From Eonycteris spelaea (taxonomy: Eukaryota; Chordata; Mammalia; Chiroptera; Pteropodidae): a stretch of 64,000 nucleotides of DNA. Location: the NCBI GenBank assembly GCA_003508835.1, contig PUFA01000674.1:62001-126000 (forward strand). The letters run 5' to 3'. The notes under the pieces were generated by a model. It worked only from the letters and a program-made list of their open reading frames with translations. It ran no database searches and was not told the origin of the DNA. The first letter of the stretch is position 1, and each line of letters begins with the position of its first letter. The position numbers and the translations under genes are program-made. This document shows, piece by piece, positions 23,065-34,289 of this stretch.

Positions 23065-25845
23065 GTGGTGGTTGTTAAACTATGAATTTAAAGATTAATT
23101 TTGACATAAATAGGCATTAATAACATAGTAGAAATGTACAATGCAGTACTATGTAGGGAAAAACAGTATATATAAAATTGAGTGAATGGATTGTTATTTT
23201 TACTGGTTTTAAGAAGACCTAAAAACATGATGGCATTTGAGCAGTGACCTCAAGGAAGAAAAAGCACAAGTTTATTTGGGGAAATTTGTATTCTGCAGGA
23301 GAAATCCAGTGTAGAGCTGAAGATGAACTTGTTTCAGATATTCAAGTCTCAAAAACAGCCAGTGTGTCTGGGGGAATGTGCAAGAGGTAGAGTGATGACA
23401 GATGCTGTCAGAGAACATGGGGGAACTGCTACTCCTGATACTTCAAGACACAGGGAGTCCTTCGTCTGTAAGTTGTTCCTTGCACTTTATTAATTTTATT
23501 TCTATGGAATCGTGTGAACAGAAAAGGATCCCCATCTTATGGTTAACAATTATTACCTCTGTTTTCAAGGGTCACATTCTGGAGTATATGATCTCAGACA
23601 CCATCGTTTTGAGAACTGCTCATCCTACCCCCCCACACACACACACATGCACATGCACATGCACTCACAGATGGGCACATTGCAACCTCCTGGGGACATA
23701 TTATTTTCACCTCCAGCTGTAAGAACTAGGATAAAATGATACAGGCAATCTTTCAACGTCAGATTGCCTTTCCCTTAAAGAATATAGAAACAGTATCCAA
23801 ATTCAAGCAGGTAGTCCTCCAATGGACAGGTAAACTTCACACTCCATTTTAATCTGATTTTTCTGTCTTGTATTTATTTGTTTCATTTAGCTTCTGTTTG
23901 TAATTTTTTTAAACTAGGTAATTGGATTTCAGTTGAAGCTTATATGGTTTTTCTGATTTTTCATAAGGGTCAGACAGTACTAAATTAATTATGTGCCAGA
24001 TCATATGACTAGTTCCTTACCTGTATTACTGAAGTTAAAGAACTCAGTTAAAAAAAAAAAACAGAGATAATAGGAAGAATTTGACATGAGGGAGAAACAT
24101 ATATAATGTCTTATGGTGGTGGTTCCTGAGAGTTTGTGATGAGGAGAAAGAGTCCTTGGTTCTGGCAGCATTCTAAAATTAGTTACATCATCATGAAGTC
24201 CAGAATGACTAAAAAAATAGTAAAAATCAATGTGTTCAAAAGAGAAAGGAGTGATTTATTAAAATGTCAAGACACCTTAATGAATGAAAATGTGAATAAA
24301 ATTAAAAATGTGAGCAAAGAAAGCAAACCCACAAATTACTAAAGGAAAGCCAAATGTACAAAAAATAGAGGAAATTTTAAAAGATGAAATGGTAAAAGAC
24401 TTTTCTGAATAATAGTAAATACAAAATTTGGGGTTTAGAACCTGAGTTTTGAATCTTGGTTCTACCAAATAGGAGATGTTTGAATTTGGAGAGAGAATCA
24501 ATTCGTTCTAAATATTCTCACAGAAATAGTGGGGCAGTGTTATCCATCCATCCAAGTTCATCCACAGATTTGGTCAATATATATATATATATAAAGTTTA
24601 GCCTAGGTCATTTCTCTTAGTATATGTATCATAGGTGATGACCCTCTTTGTTTTGTTGTGTGTACACGTATGTGTGGGTTTGTGTGTTTGCATGTGCACA
24701 CAGGCTTGATGACAATGGAAAAGTCACGTTTACCCTGGGACGTGATCAACAAATTAGTAATCAAATGCAGTAAAGAAAAAAAACAGTTTAAAAGAATGCC
24801 AGTTCCTGCCAAGGAGACAAAAGCAACAAAACGAGGAGCCCACAGAAGCCAGGTACAGAGAGAAGAGGTAGCTGGCATGGGTGCTACAGTTCCCTCCACA
24901 CAAGGGACCTCACACTGACTGGACCTTTACAGTCCACTGACCTCATAATAGTGTCCACCTCAGCTCTGATCTAATTGTTATTCCTGTACCTTTTTGTTTT
25001 TTGATCACCTTTTTATTTTTATTTTTATTTTTATAAGGCCAGTGGTGGATGTGGCTGGCCCTCCTCTCACTTTTCTTTGTGGAATTATTTTGTTTACTAT
25101 TCTTGGGCTTTGAGTTTTTATCTCTCTTATTTTACATCCAATGGGTACACCAGTCCTGGTACAGCTCCTTGCCTCCAGACATACCCTATAAAATCTCGTT
25201 TATGCCACAACTATTGATCCCTTGCTTCACACATTTATCACTGAGGACATGACATCATGCCACACTCATTTCATTGTACTGGGCCTTCTACATTATAATG
25301 TGAGAGCCAAACGAAGGGAGACCTCACGTATTTTCGCTCACTTATGTGGTTCCATAAATATGTGCAAGTATTAGGAAAAAAAGTAAGGAATAGAAAAGTC
25401 ATAGAAGAAAGAGAAGGTCAGGAAAAATAAAACCAGGTTGATTATAGTGGATTGAAGTAATTGTATAAGTGAAATTGAATAGAAATCAAAGGCTAACTTC
25501 TAAAAGAAAAGATATAAAATACAATAAGTAGAATCTGTAGAACTTTCTACCTATATAATGAGTTTCCATATGCTTAGGAAAAGAATAGAGGTGAACATTA
25601 ACTGAATGCAAAGGAATGCCATTCACAAGATAGGAGATATCTAGAACTTTTTACCTAGAAAAGTAGTGGGAAAAACACAATATGACAGAATGATAGAATT
25701 GAGCACATGCACTTTAAAAATTGTCATATTTTACCCCAAATATCTCTACATATATAAAGGAATTCAATGTCAAACAGCAAAGTTGGTGAAAAAAACTCCA
25801 ATTTGACACATTAAATAAATTAATTAGTCACCAGGAAATAAACAT
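23065..25845. other. Array-unit flank 3 kb 5' of OR pseudogene 2, no gene
   Basis: Matches the sequence beyond the other ORs in patches: 24110-24330 with 35500-35640, and 24600-24830 with 36850-37030 ('gccagttcctgccaa'). Contains short (CA)n near 23630, (AT)n near 24577 and a TTTTTA run near 25015. Minus-strand frame 24899-24603 is hydrophobic but its paralogues carry frameshifts, so I do not call it a gene. 24930-25845 has nothing recognisable. Confidence 0.45.
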
Positions 25846-25849
25846 AGCC

Positions 25850-26415
25850 ATCTCTGGGCTCTGGATGAAGCTGGTTAGGCTCTCAGGGGCCCTCAGGTAG
25901 AAGGTTTCAGGTTCCTTCCTCTCTGATCCTTTGCTGCAGTACCAGCTGGCTCTCTGACTCACCTAGATGACATACCTGAGAAGGAGGACTCCATGTATAG
26001 TCTGAATTCTTTTCTGGATGATAGATGCTGGGGACTGAAGGTCATTTCCCAGATAGACAGCAGGAAGGAGTCAAGCATTGGTACCTAACCAGACTTAGGA
26101 ATCCAAAATAACAAATATGTCCTATAAGCCCAGGGTTGCATATACAGCAGAGGAGACATTTTTATCTCCTTTTATCTTCTCATTAAACATTGTTTACATT
26201 GTTACTCACACCTCTGAGCCCTGATTCCCTGGGGGACACTGGTCTGGACTGAATGGAAATATTTCCTGCTGTTTATCTGTTCCCAACAGTTAGAAGTTTA
26301 GAAGTCAAGTGAATTCTGTTTTCATTACTCCTTCATGACTCTCTTGCCTGCCTCATGTGTCATCTCTCAGCACCGTATTCCAACCATGAGTTAAAGTTCT
26401 CTCAAAACTCTAGAC
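25850..26415. repeat. Unclassified repeat R, copy 2 of 6
   Basis: Same landmark order as the copy at 18640 ('catctctgggctctgg', 'gactcacctagatga', 'gacagcaggaaggagt', 'gaagtcaagtgaattctg'). It ends right against the L1 5' end at about 26428, whereas in the two later units the equivalent copies (40030, 57360) continue for about 3 kb before the L1. That points to a deletion here. Confidence 0.6.
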
Positions 26416-26419
26416 TGTA

Positions 26420-28357
26420 GGTGATATCAGAAACATTGCAGAGTGAGAGATATCCCAGATCTCTCCCCTTAAACAACAATAAACTGAACATCTAAAATAC
26501 AACAAAAACACATCCAAACTACACACCAGCATGTCTGAGCATGTGATCTGTATAAGAACTACCACAGGTCAGAAACTTGGTGTTGGCCCGTGGACTGGGA
26601 GAAACAAAGAAGCTGCCTCCAGCAGCCGGAATGCCCTGCAGTAGGAGGGGAGGGAGAAGGTGCAGTGACTTCCCTGAATAACCCTGTTTGGGAGAGCCAG
26701 CAGTGGTGCCCAGGTATCAGGGCAGAAAGCAGAGAAGCAGATGGCAGAGATTGGCAGAGGAAAAAACAGTTCGATTATTAACTAGCTGTGGTTGTGAAAC
26801 CTAGCCTGAGCTGCAGCATCAAATCCAAACCCAGAGGGCCCACCCCCATAACCTCTGAGACCGAAACGGAGCCCCAGGTAATTTGAGCAAAAACTACCAA
26901 AACTATTGCTAACACTGACAGGGACTAAAACTGAAAATAGCGAGAGCATGATTAAACATCTTAAGGAAAAAAAGAGGCATTATTAAGGCTTTATATAAAG
27001 CAGGTATCCAAGAGGCTTAGATGCCACTACTGGATACAAAAACAAAAATCCCTCCTTGGCAACAGGCTAAAAGGAAACTTCACATAATAATCTTCTTTTT
27101 GGAAAAAAAAAAAAAACAGAACATTCATGTCCATTAATGCTCAAGTGGAGAAATAGTCCATTAAACACCATGAACAACCAAGGGACAAGGAATCTCAGAA
27201 AGAAAGAGAAAAATCTCTAGAAAATAAGCTTACAGACATAGAAACATGTGACTTAAAGGACAGAGAATTCAGGATGGTACTTCTGAAAAAAAAAAACAGT
27301 GAGTTCTGAAATGAGTAATATCAACAATTTCAGGAATTGAAAAAAAATTAAAAATCTCGATGAGCAGAATGAAATCTTTAGCAAGTTATTGGAGCTCTGA
27401 AATAGAACCAAATAGAACTTCTGATGATGAAGAGCACGCTGAAGAGTTGAAAAATGAAATAAAATTTTGGGAAATAAGTTAACTAAGTGTAGGAAAGGAT
27501 CCATGATATCGAAGACAGAAATCTAGAAATAAATTAGAAGGAAGAAGCGACAAACCAAAGAATGAAAAATAATGAAAGAGAAATTCAAGAACTAGCTGAT
27601 ACCATCAGGAGAGGAAACATAAGCATAATGACATTATTGAAGTGAGGAAAATGAACAGGGACTAGAAAACATTTTCAGACAAATAGTTGATGAGAATTTT
27701 CAAATGTAAGGAATGAGCTGAGCTTGGAATTGAAGAAGTCAACAGAACACCCAATTATCTCAACCCAAAAAGGCCTTCACCAAGACACATTGTACTAAAA
27801 TTATCAAAATCAATGACAAAGACAGAATTCTAAGGCAGCTAGGAAAAGAAGACAGTAACTATACAGGAAAAACTATATATTATCAGACTTCTCAGTACAA
27901 TCCTTACAAGCCGGAAAGAAGTGAATAGAATATTCAAACTATTAAATGAAAGGAGCTACCAGCCAAGGATAATGTAACCAGCTAAGCTCTCCTTTAGATG
28001 TGAAGGAGAAATTAAGACCTTTCTAGACACAAAAATTGTGAGAATTCTCCACTATGAGGTCTGATTAAAGGAAATACTGAAATGGGTCAGCTCACCAAAA
28101 AAAAAATTGAGAAAAAAAAACACCATAATAGGAGTAAGGTGACTGTCAGGCTGATAGAAGCAGAGAAGTGCAACCCTTGCTAAGAACATAGCATTATAAG
28201 CTTAAAAAATAAGAAAAATTTGCTATAGCAAGATAGTAATGAACACTCAGCATACATGGGGAAATTGAGACAACAATGATTGAAAAGGGGAGGATTCAAA
28301 TATTCAAATTCGCATAGGGGAATGGAGATAAGGCGTGCACAGGAGAAATGGATGACT

Positions 28358-28393
<36 letters not shown>

Positions 28394-28555
28394 GCACATA
28401 TATATATACACATACATAATATGTATGTATGTATACATATATACATACATATACATACATACATACATACATACATACATACATAGATATAGATATAGAT
28501 ATCCTTTTCATATTGGTAATGGTAACCACACACCAAAGATTCAAAACTGAAGCAT
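26420..28555 (+). mobile_element. L1 5'UTR + ORF1 stump, copy 1
   Basis: Starts with the L1 5' end ('gcagagtgagag.tatcccagatc'), then 5'UTR to about 27240 and an ORF1 remnant about 27250-28100. It stops near 28555 in the inter-ORF spacer, before ORF2. A normal L1 insertion keeps its 3' end, so the missing ORF2 and 3'UTR must have been removed later. The copy at 43.8 kb ends at the same base context ('agattcaaaactgaag' here, 'agattcagaactgaag' there), so the truncation predates the duplication. Confidence 0.75.
28362..28500. repeat. (CA)n / (CATA)n / (GATA)n compound microsatellite
   Basis: About 28 bp of CA, then ATAC/TATG repeats and a short 'gatata' run, all inside the L1 inter-ORF spacer. 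At the homologous spot the 43.8-kb copy has (TG)n and the 60.8-kb copy has only 'gtatatataaat'. Confidence 0.9.
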
Positions 28556-28559
28556 CTTA

Positions 28560-29090
28560 TTAACTGTTTCAGTAGAGAAAGTAAATGAGTAGCAAACCCA
28601 AAACATACACAGTCTCACCAGTAATGAAATGATTCAAAGTAAAACTATTTAGTATTCCTCTTCAGCCTTGTTAAATAATTATTTTCCACAAAAATAAACA
28701 GCATGAGATAATACACTGCAATGAACAGTATGTATCCTGAACAGCTATAGCAAGGTAGTTTCAAACTCCACTGGTCTGGACCTGTTCAGTGAATGCAAGA
28801 CATGCTCAAATACGCCCCTTCTTAGACATTTAATGCAAACACTCTCACTTCTTTGCACTATCCTCCACACCTAACGCTCTATTTCCTACTCCCCAACTGA
28901 CAAATCTCTTCGGATGTGTTTCCACTTTACCGAAACCATTTTATGTGTCTCACTCATTCTACAGGGTCACCCAACTAAACTCCCATGCCTATCACTTAAT
29001 TGTCAACTATAGTCCCTGTAGTGCAGATTCAAACAGGCACATGATTATTAACATATTAACATAAATAGATTAGTTATAAATTAGTAGCTT
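28560..29090. other. Array-unit segment X, no gene
   Basis: Parallels 18140-18600 and 45812-46360. Landmarks: 'cagtctcaccagtaatgaaatg', 'tagtattcctcttcag', 'ctcactcattctacagggtca'. Non-coding. Confidence 0.5.
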
Positions 29091-29094
29091 AACC

Positions 29095-29580
29095 GAGAGT
29101 ACAAACAAAATGACCTTCTGTCTCTGGGCTGGGCTGATTAAGGTCACAGTGACACAGGTAAGAGTTCTTAGGTTCTGTTCTTTCTGACCTTTTCCTGAAG
29201 TATTTCCTCGGCTCTCAGACTCACCTGGGTGGGGTCTCTTAGAGGGAGGGCTCAATGTGGAAGTCTACATTCCTACATGGATGGTTCTTGAGGAATACTG
29301 AAGCTCTGTCCCCAGACAAGACAGCAGGAGGGACTGAAACATGAGTTCTGAGCCAGGTTCTGAGTCAAAAGCAACCACCGTGTCTTGTCCACTGATTTTG
29401 TACAAGCTGACAGACTGCACAGAGGAGGTATCATCACTCTCTCTATCTGTTCATCAGGCATTTCCCTCCTGTTATTCCAACCTCTAAGCACATGGTTTTA
29501 CTCTTGGCCTCTGGAGTAAACAGAAAGGATTTTTTCCTAATGATTCTATGATCCAAAAGACCAGGTTAGAAGTCAAATGA
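29095..29580. repeat. Unclassified repeat R, copy 3 of 6
   Basis: Same landmark series as the copy at 18640; closest to the copy at 46365. Immediately followed by the target site used by the RHOG retrocopy. Confidence 0.6.
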
Positions 29581-29810
29581 ATTTAATTTTTATGATTTTG
29601 TGTTCTCAATGTCCCAGAGGTCTAAACCCTACCACCTTATCCCAACCTTGATTTCATATTTTCTCTGAAGTCTGAGACTAAGAAGTCTATCAAGTTCTCA
29701 AGCTTCCTGCTGCCCTAGCCCCCCCATGACAGGGAGGGCTCCAGGTCACTGCATCCTAGGGGCCCAGAATGGTGAGGGGGCAGTGTCTCCACTGCAGCAG
29801 CTGCACCCAA

Positions 29811-30228
29811 ATGCAGAGAATGAAGTGTGTGGTGGTGGGTGATGGGGCTGTGGGAGAGAATTGCCTGCTCCTCTGCTATACAACTGATGCCTTCCCCAAG
29901 GAATACACCCCCCCCTCACAATCCTCTAGGGTATAGTTTATGGGCTCACAGTGAACCTGATCCTGGCAGGACACAGAGGGCCAGGAGGAATGCAATGGAC
30001 TCTGCACACTATCCTACCCTCAGACCAATGTCTTTGTTGTCTCTTTTTCCTTTGCCAGTCTCCCTTTCTTTGAGAATGTGCAGCCCAAGTGGCATCCAGA
30101 GTTGTGCCCTCACTGCCCTGATGTGCCCACCCTCCTGATGGGCACCAAGAAGGACTTGAGGGCCCAGCGTTACACTCAATGCTCATCCTCAAATTGGTCA
30201 AGCGTGGCTGGTCCTGTGTCCTCTTGTG
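29811..30228 (+). pseudogene. RHOGP: RHOG processed pseudogene A
   Basis: Homologous to RHOG, a Rho-family small GTPase of 191 residues that controls actin remodelling upstream of Rac. The ATG at 29811 is followed by a good match to the RHOG N-terminus through the P-loop region, and 3' landmarks such as 'gcagcccaagtggcatccagag' and 'ggcaccaagaaggacttgag' follow the parent. The span to the ancestral stop (30226-30228) is only 418 bp against an expected 576. About 140 bp are missing near 30170, with other small gaps. The nucleotide-binding GKT of the P-loop reads GEN, so the essential Lys is lost. No intron is present. Clearly non-functional. Confidence 0.85.
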
Positions 30229-30810
30229 ACCCTGGCACTCAGCTTGAATGCTGCACCAGCCTCTCAATCCCTTCAAGTTGTGCTTTGGAGCTTTGTCTGT
30301 CCCCATCTGTGCCTTAAGGGTTTCCTGGAACCCCTTGCCAGGGGTCTCCCTGAATACCTATTTTTCTTTAAGGAGGTTCACAGGGAAAGGGGCTTTGGTC
30401 CCTGTCCCAGTCTCCCCTGGGATACCAGGTATACTTGAGAGCTCACCCAGACCAAGGTTGGATCTCTCCCCAAGAAGCCGACCCCGTGCACCCTTCCCAT
30501 TTTCCCCTACTGACCAGCTGACCCAGCTTTCCAAACAGATGTTTCTGCCTGTTGTCGTGCCTTCCCTCAGGTTAGGAACTGCCACCACCCCCAACCTCAC
30601 CCTTGTTGCTCTTTGAATTGCTCCCTGCTCAGGATGCTCTCTCCCTTCCCCAAAGAAGGAGCCACAGAATCCTGAGAAGATGAACATGCCCTAGCTAGTC
30701 CCCATGTGCTCAAGCCTTATGCATTGCTGACTGACTCAGCCACCACATCACCCCCTGACCCAGTTCCTAGCCCCATCAACATGAACAAAACTTCCTGTCT
30801 CCAGTAGTGG

Positions 30811-30940
30811 AAAAGAAAGAAAGGAAGGAAGGAAGGAAGGAAGGAGGAGGAGGGAGGGAGGGAGGGAGGGAGGGAAGAGAGAGAGAGAGAGAGAGAAGAG
30901 AGAGAGAGAAGAGAGAGAAAGAAAGAAAGAAAGAAAGAAA

Positions 30941-30971
<31 letters not shown>

Positions 30972-30999
30972 AGAAAGAAAGAAAGAAAGAAGAGAAAGA
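30811..30999. repeat. Purine-rich (GGAA)n/(GA)n/(GAAA)n tract
   Basis: A pure purine run of about 190 bp at the position of the retrocopy's poly(A) tail. In the duplicate (48202-48213) the tail is still a simple A run, so this copy's tail mutated and expanded. Long frames through it on both strands are low-complexity artefacts. Confidence 0.9.
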
Positions 31000-31289
31000 A
31001 AGAAATCTGTCAGGAACAGGTCCCATTGATCTATAAAGCAGATTTATGTTGGGACACAGAATGAAGTCTCCAGAGAATTGCTATTCCCTCTACAACAAGG
31101 GGAGAGCTGTGTTCCTCTGATGCGCAATCATGGGCACCGCACTCTGTGGCTTCATGACACATTTGTTAGGATAAGTAGGGACTTTGTACTTATGTCACAA
31201 GCTAAGAACTGTCATCCAGACCCTTATTATAAAATATTTGTTAATTATGGGAGATACATTTCAATAGTTTTATGCCACATTTTGAGTTT

Positions 31290-31440
31290 AGCACTTTATA
31301 GACTTTGTCCAATTTAATTTATCAATAAGTCCAGCCATGAGGTATTATTATTATGAACTCCATTTTCTATGTAGAAGTGGAACTTGAAGGAGTTTAGTGT
31401 CTGCTCCAAGTTACAAATTGAGTGAGGGATGGGCGCTTCC
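31290..31440 (+). mobile_element. MIR SINE relic
   Basis: 'aggtattattattatgaactccat' and 'gaaggagtttagtgtctgctcca'. Paralogue of 19555-19735 and 48495-48650. Confidence 0.55.
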
Positions 31441-31457
31441 AGTTTTCAACTCTGGGC

Positions 31458-31775
31458 CAGTGGTTCCCAACCTAAGGTATTGTTGCCCCTAGGCTATTTG
31501 GCAACACTACAGAGGCTTCTAAACACCTACAACACCCAACATAACTAACTATTCTACCCCAATTGTCAACTTAGAAGGTGAGACAACTTATTCTAGACCA
31601 GATCTTCTCCAGTTTCACTGTGCATATGAGTCACCCAGGATTCTAGTTCAAATGCAGAATATGATTTGGAAGATCCTTGTAGGCCCAGAGGTTCTGAGAA
31701 ACAAACAATCTCCCAGGCGATGTTGATGCTGTAGGTCCTCGAGTGAAGACCACTCTGTGAGTAGCCAGGCTGTGG
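31458..31775 (+). mobile_element. MER20-like then MER5A-like relics
   Basis: MER20-type piece starts 'cagtggttcccaacct' at 31458; MER5A-type piece runs about 31600-31775 ('caaatgcagaatatgattt', 'ggcgatgttgatgct'). Same pair and order as 19742-20062 and 48661-48975, so they were inherited by duplication. Confidence 0.6.
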
Positions 31776-32012
31776 TTCTGTGTTAGAGTCAGATGCAGAT
31801 AGTTTTAAGTCTCCTGAATCAAGAATCATTTCTGCATGTGATTTTGAAGAAATAGTGTATTCACTCATCCCAGAGACTATTATACATTCATTGTTCAGTT
31901 ACTTTATATAAAGTTTCATGAATGGCACCATATATTTCTGAAAAATACCTTGTCAGTTCTTTTACATAAGGTTTCTTGTATGACATGATATAATATCCTT
32001 TAAAAAAAAATA

Positions 32013-32500
32013 TTGTTGGCTGAGTAAGAGCCTCCAAAGATATCTAAATTGTAATTTCTAGAAAGTTATAATATGTATTTTTCACAGCAAGGTAGGAATA
32101 AGGTAGCAGATGAAATAAGTTTGCTAATAAACTGCCTTTAAGGAGATTGGCTGTGATTATACAGGTGGGACTAGGATAATCACCATGGTCTTAGAATGTG
32201 GAACAGGAAGAAAGAATAGCTGGAATCAGAGGGAGGTTGGAAGACGCTATACTGCCAGCTTTGAAGGTGGAGAAAGTTCTCGAGCCAAAGAATGCTTGTG
32301 GCCATGAGAAACTGAAATAGGAGAGGAAACAAGTTCTCTTCTGAAGCCTCCAGAAGATACTGGCCTTGCAGACATCTCGATTTTAGTCCATCGAGACCCA
32401 TATCAGGCTTTGACCTCCAGAACTGTAGGTGAATAAATTTGTTTCTTTTAAACCTGAGTGTGATGACTTGCTACAGCAGAAAGAGCAATTTATATAGACA
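32013..32500 (+). mobile_element. MaLR solo LTR, MLT1D-like (copy 4)
   Basis: 'gctgagtaagagcctccaaag' near the start, 'tggtcttagaatgtgg' in the middle, 'gctacagcagaaagagcaat' at the end. Nearly identical in layout to 49208-49691 of the second 17-kb copy. Confidence 0.65.
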
Positions 32501-33258
32501 TTTATGCAGTGGGTTTTGGGGAAGAAGTTGAATTTAAGCATCTCACTTTATTCATTTTGTCCTTACCCACAACCCCACCCCTGCTCCCAAGTAGAAGAAA
32601 TATAGTCAACTTGAAGATTCTACCTCATTAGCTAGTACAGAGAATTCTGAATTGAATAAAAAAATATGGTTCTGACTTTGCAGTCTGGACATTTAGATAG
32701 AAAAACAATTCATTATTAAATTTAAAGACAACCATTCTACACTAAAACTTTGATGTAAGTTTCTATGTTTCTAAAATTTTAAGTTAATTCAACCTTGCAT
32801 CATTTTTATTTCTCCTCTCCAAATTTCTCCAAATTTCCTTTCAACATAATACATGAGATTACTGAGTCTCTGTGTGAGCATAATATGTGAATATGTATGT
32901 TTATTAAAAAGTAATAAATACAAACAAAATACTAACTCATTAAGAATTCTTGGTCTCAAAAATATTTCCACAGAATTCATTTATTCTATCCACATTCATT
33001 AAAATTATTTATTCCATATTGCCATCAGAAATAAGGAACTGGACTCAGGCACACACAGTGTAGAGACTTCCCACTGATGTAGACTCATGAGTATCTGAGC
33101 AGAGATCAGAACAATTCCTATTGTATAATCACATTTGATAATAAATGAATTATGTAAAATGTAGCATTTAGGACAGTTTGTTCTCTAATATTAGCTAACT
33201 GATACAACAATCAAGAAAAACAAAATTAAGGCTAATTATAATAAATTGCTGTTTTTTT
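32501..33258. other. Array-unit flank between LTR and OR pseudogene 3
   Basis: No gene. Very similar to 49692-50489. A T run lies at 33249-33259 and an 'aataaattgctg' box just before it, near the OR 3' end. Confidence 0.55.
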
Positions 33259-34287
33259 TTAATTTTTGGCATATGTTCTGATATTTGACAAGAATTCATG
33301 ACATTCTGTTATCTTTATTCCTGCCAAACCAAAGAATCGTTTCAGAGCTCCCTTTATGTCTTCATTTCTCAGACTGTAGATGAAGGGGTTCAGCATGGGT
33401 GTGACAACTGTGTACATCACGGAGGCTATTGCACTTGAGTGTGAGCTGTGGGTAGCAGCAGAGCTGAGGTACACTCCTAGGCTTGTGCAATAAAATAAGG
33501 AGACAACTGAGAGGTGAGATGCACAGGTAGAGAATGCTTTATATTTCCCCTGAGTTGATGAGATTCCACATATGGAGGAAACAATTTTAAAATAAGAGTA
33601 AAGAATACCAGCCAGGGGACCACCTCCCAGCAGCCCAACTCCAAAATACATCACCATGTTAAAGAAAGGTGTCAGAACAAGCAAGTTGGATCATCTCATG
33701 GAGTTCACAGATAAAGTGGGGGATTTCTAAGATTGTACAGAAGGATAGTTGCATCACCATTAAGCTTTGCAGCAAGGAATACAGGGCACTCATGATCCAG
33801 GATACAAAAACCAGCAGCACACAGAGCCGGGGTTCATGATGATCGTGTAGTGCAGGGGGTGGCAGATGGCCACAAAGCGGTCATAGGCCATCACAGTCAG
33901 GAGAAAGTTGTCCAACAAACCAAAGAGTATTAAAAAATACAATTGGGTGATGCAGCTTTCATAGGTTATGACTTTGTTCTTTATTAGGATGTTCACCAGC
34001 ATCTTTGGGACAGTGGTAGAGGTGAAACAGATGTCCACCAAGGACAGGTTGCAGAGGAAGAAAATGGGTGTGTGGAGGTGGGAATCTGAGCTGACAGCCA
34101 GGATGATGAGCAGGTTTCCAAACACAGTGATCAAGTACATGGAGAGAAAGAAGCCAAATATGAGAGGTTGAAGTTCTGGTTCCTCTGAAAGTCCTAGAAG
34201 AAGAAATTCTGAAACTCTTGTAAGATTCCCTGGTGCCTGAATGAAGGTGATGACTAGGAATGAAAAAAGTGACATGACAATTTTCAC
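33259..34287 (-). pseudogene. Olfactory receptor pseudogene 3 (family 7-like), best preserved
   Basis: Open for 165 codons from 34287: '[20 protein letters not shown]' N-terminus, TM1 with GN, 'PKMLVNIL', the TM3 hallmark '[16 protein letters not shown]', then 'IIMNP'. A second open stretch (33684-33259) keeps '[12 protein letters not shown]', the TM6 signature '[17 protein letters not shown]', and TM7 '[20 protein letters not shown]'. Damage: one G lost from a G run near 33830 (TM4 frame shift), two bases lost near 33662 (TM5 region), an in-frame 3-bp loss near 34061 (HTPMYFF becomes HTPIFF), and the usual start ATG of 'MEPGN' mutated, so the open frame begins upstream. Non-functional, but only two frameshifts from an open frame. 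Family: odorant GPCR. Confidence 0.9.
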
Positions 34288-34289
34288 AA

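Larger units (their letters stand above)
29680..31012 (+). mobile_element. RHOG retrocopy insertion with target-site duplication (copy A)
   Basis: An L1-type retrotransposed mRNA. The 13-bp target site is present on both sides: 29680-29692 'aagaagtctatca' and 31000-31012 'aagaaatctgtca' (two mismatches). Between them lie RHOG-like 5'UTR, coding and 3'UTR sequence and a former poly(A) tail, now a GGAA/GA/GAAA microsatellite (30811-30999). The unit at 19258-19271 keeps the uninterrupted target site. Confidence 0.85.

Noticed and set aside
23640..23665. CRISPR-like or satellite arrays among the many short repeats
   Set aside because: All are mono-, di-, tri- or tetranucleotide runs with no unique spacers; the sequence is mammalian.
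28180..28544. Tyr/Ile/Cys/Val-rich frames on the minus strand
   Set aside because: Translation of (CA)n and (CATA)n tracts in the L1 spacer.
30748..31064. Long frames on both strands through the purine tract
   Set aside because: Simple GAAA/GGAA repeats encode low-complexity Ser/Phe or Lys/Glu/Arg runs; artefact of the microsatellite.
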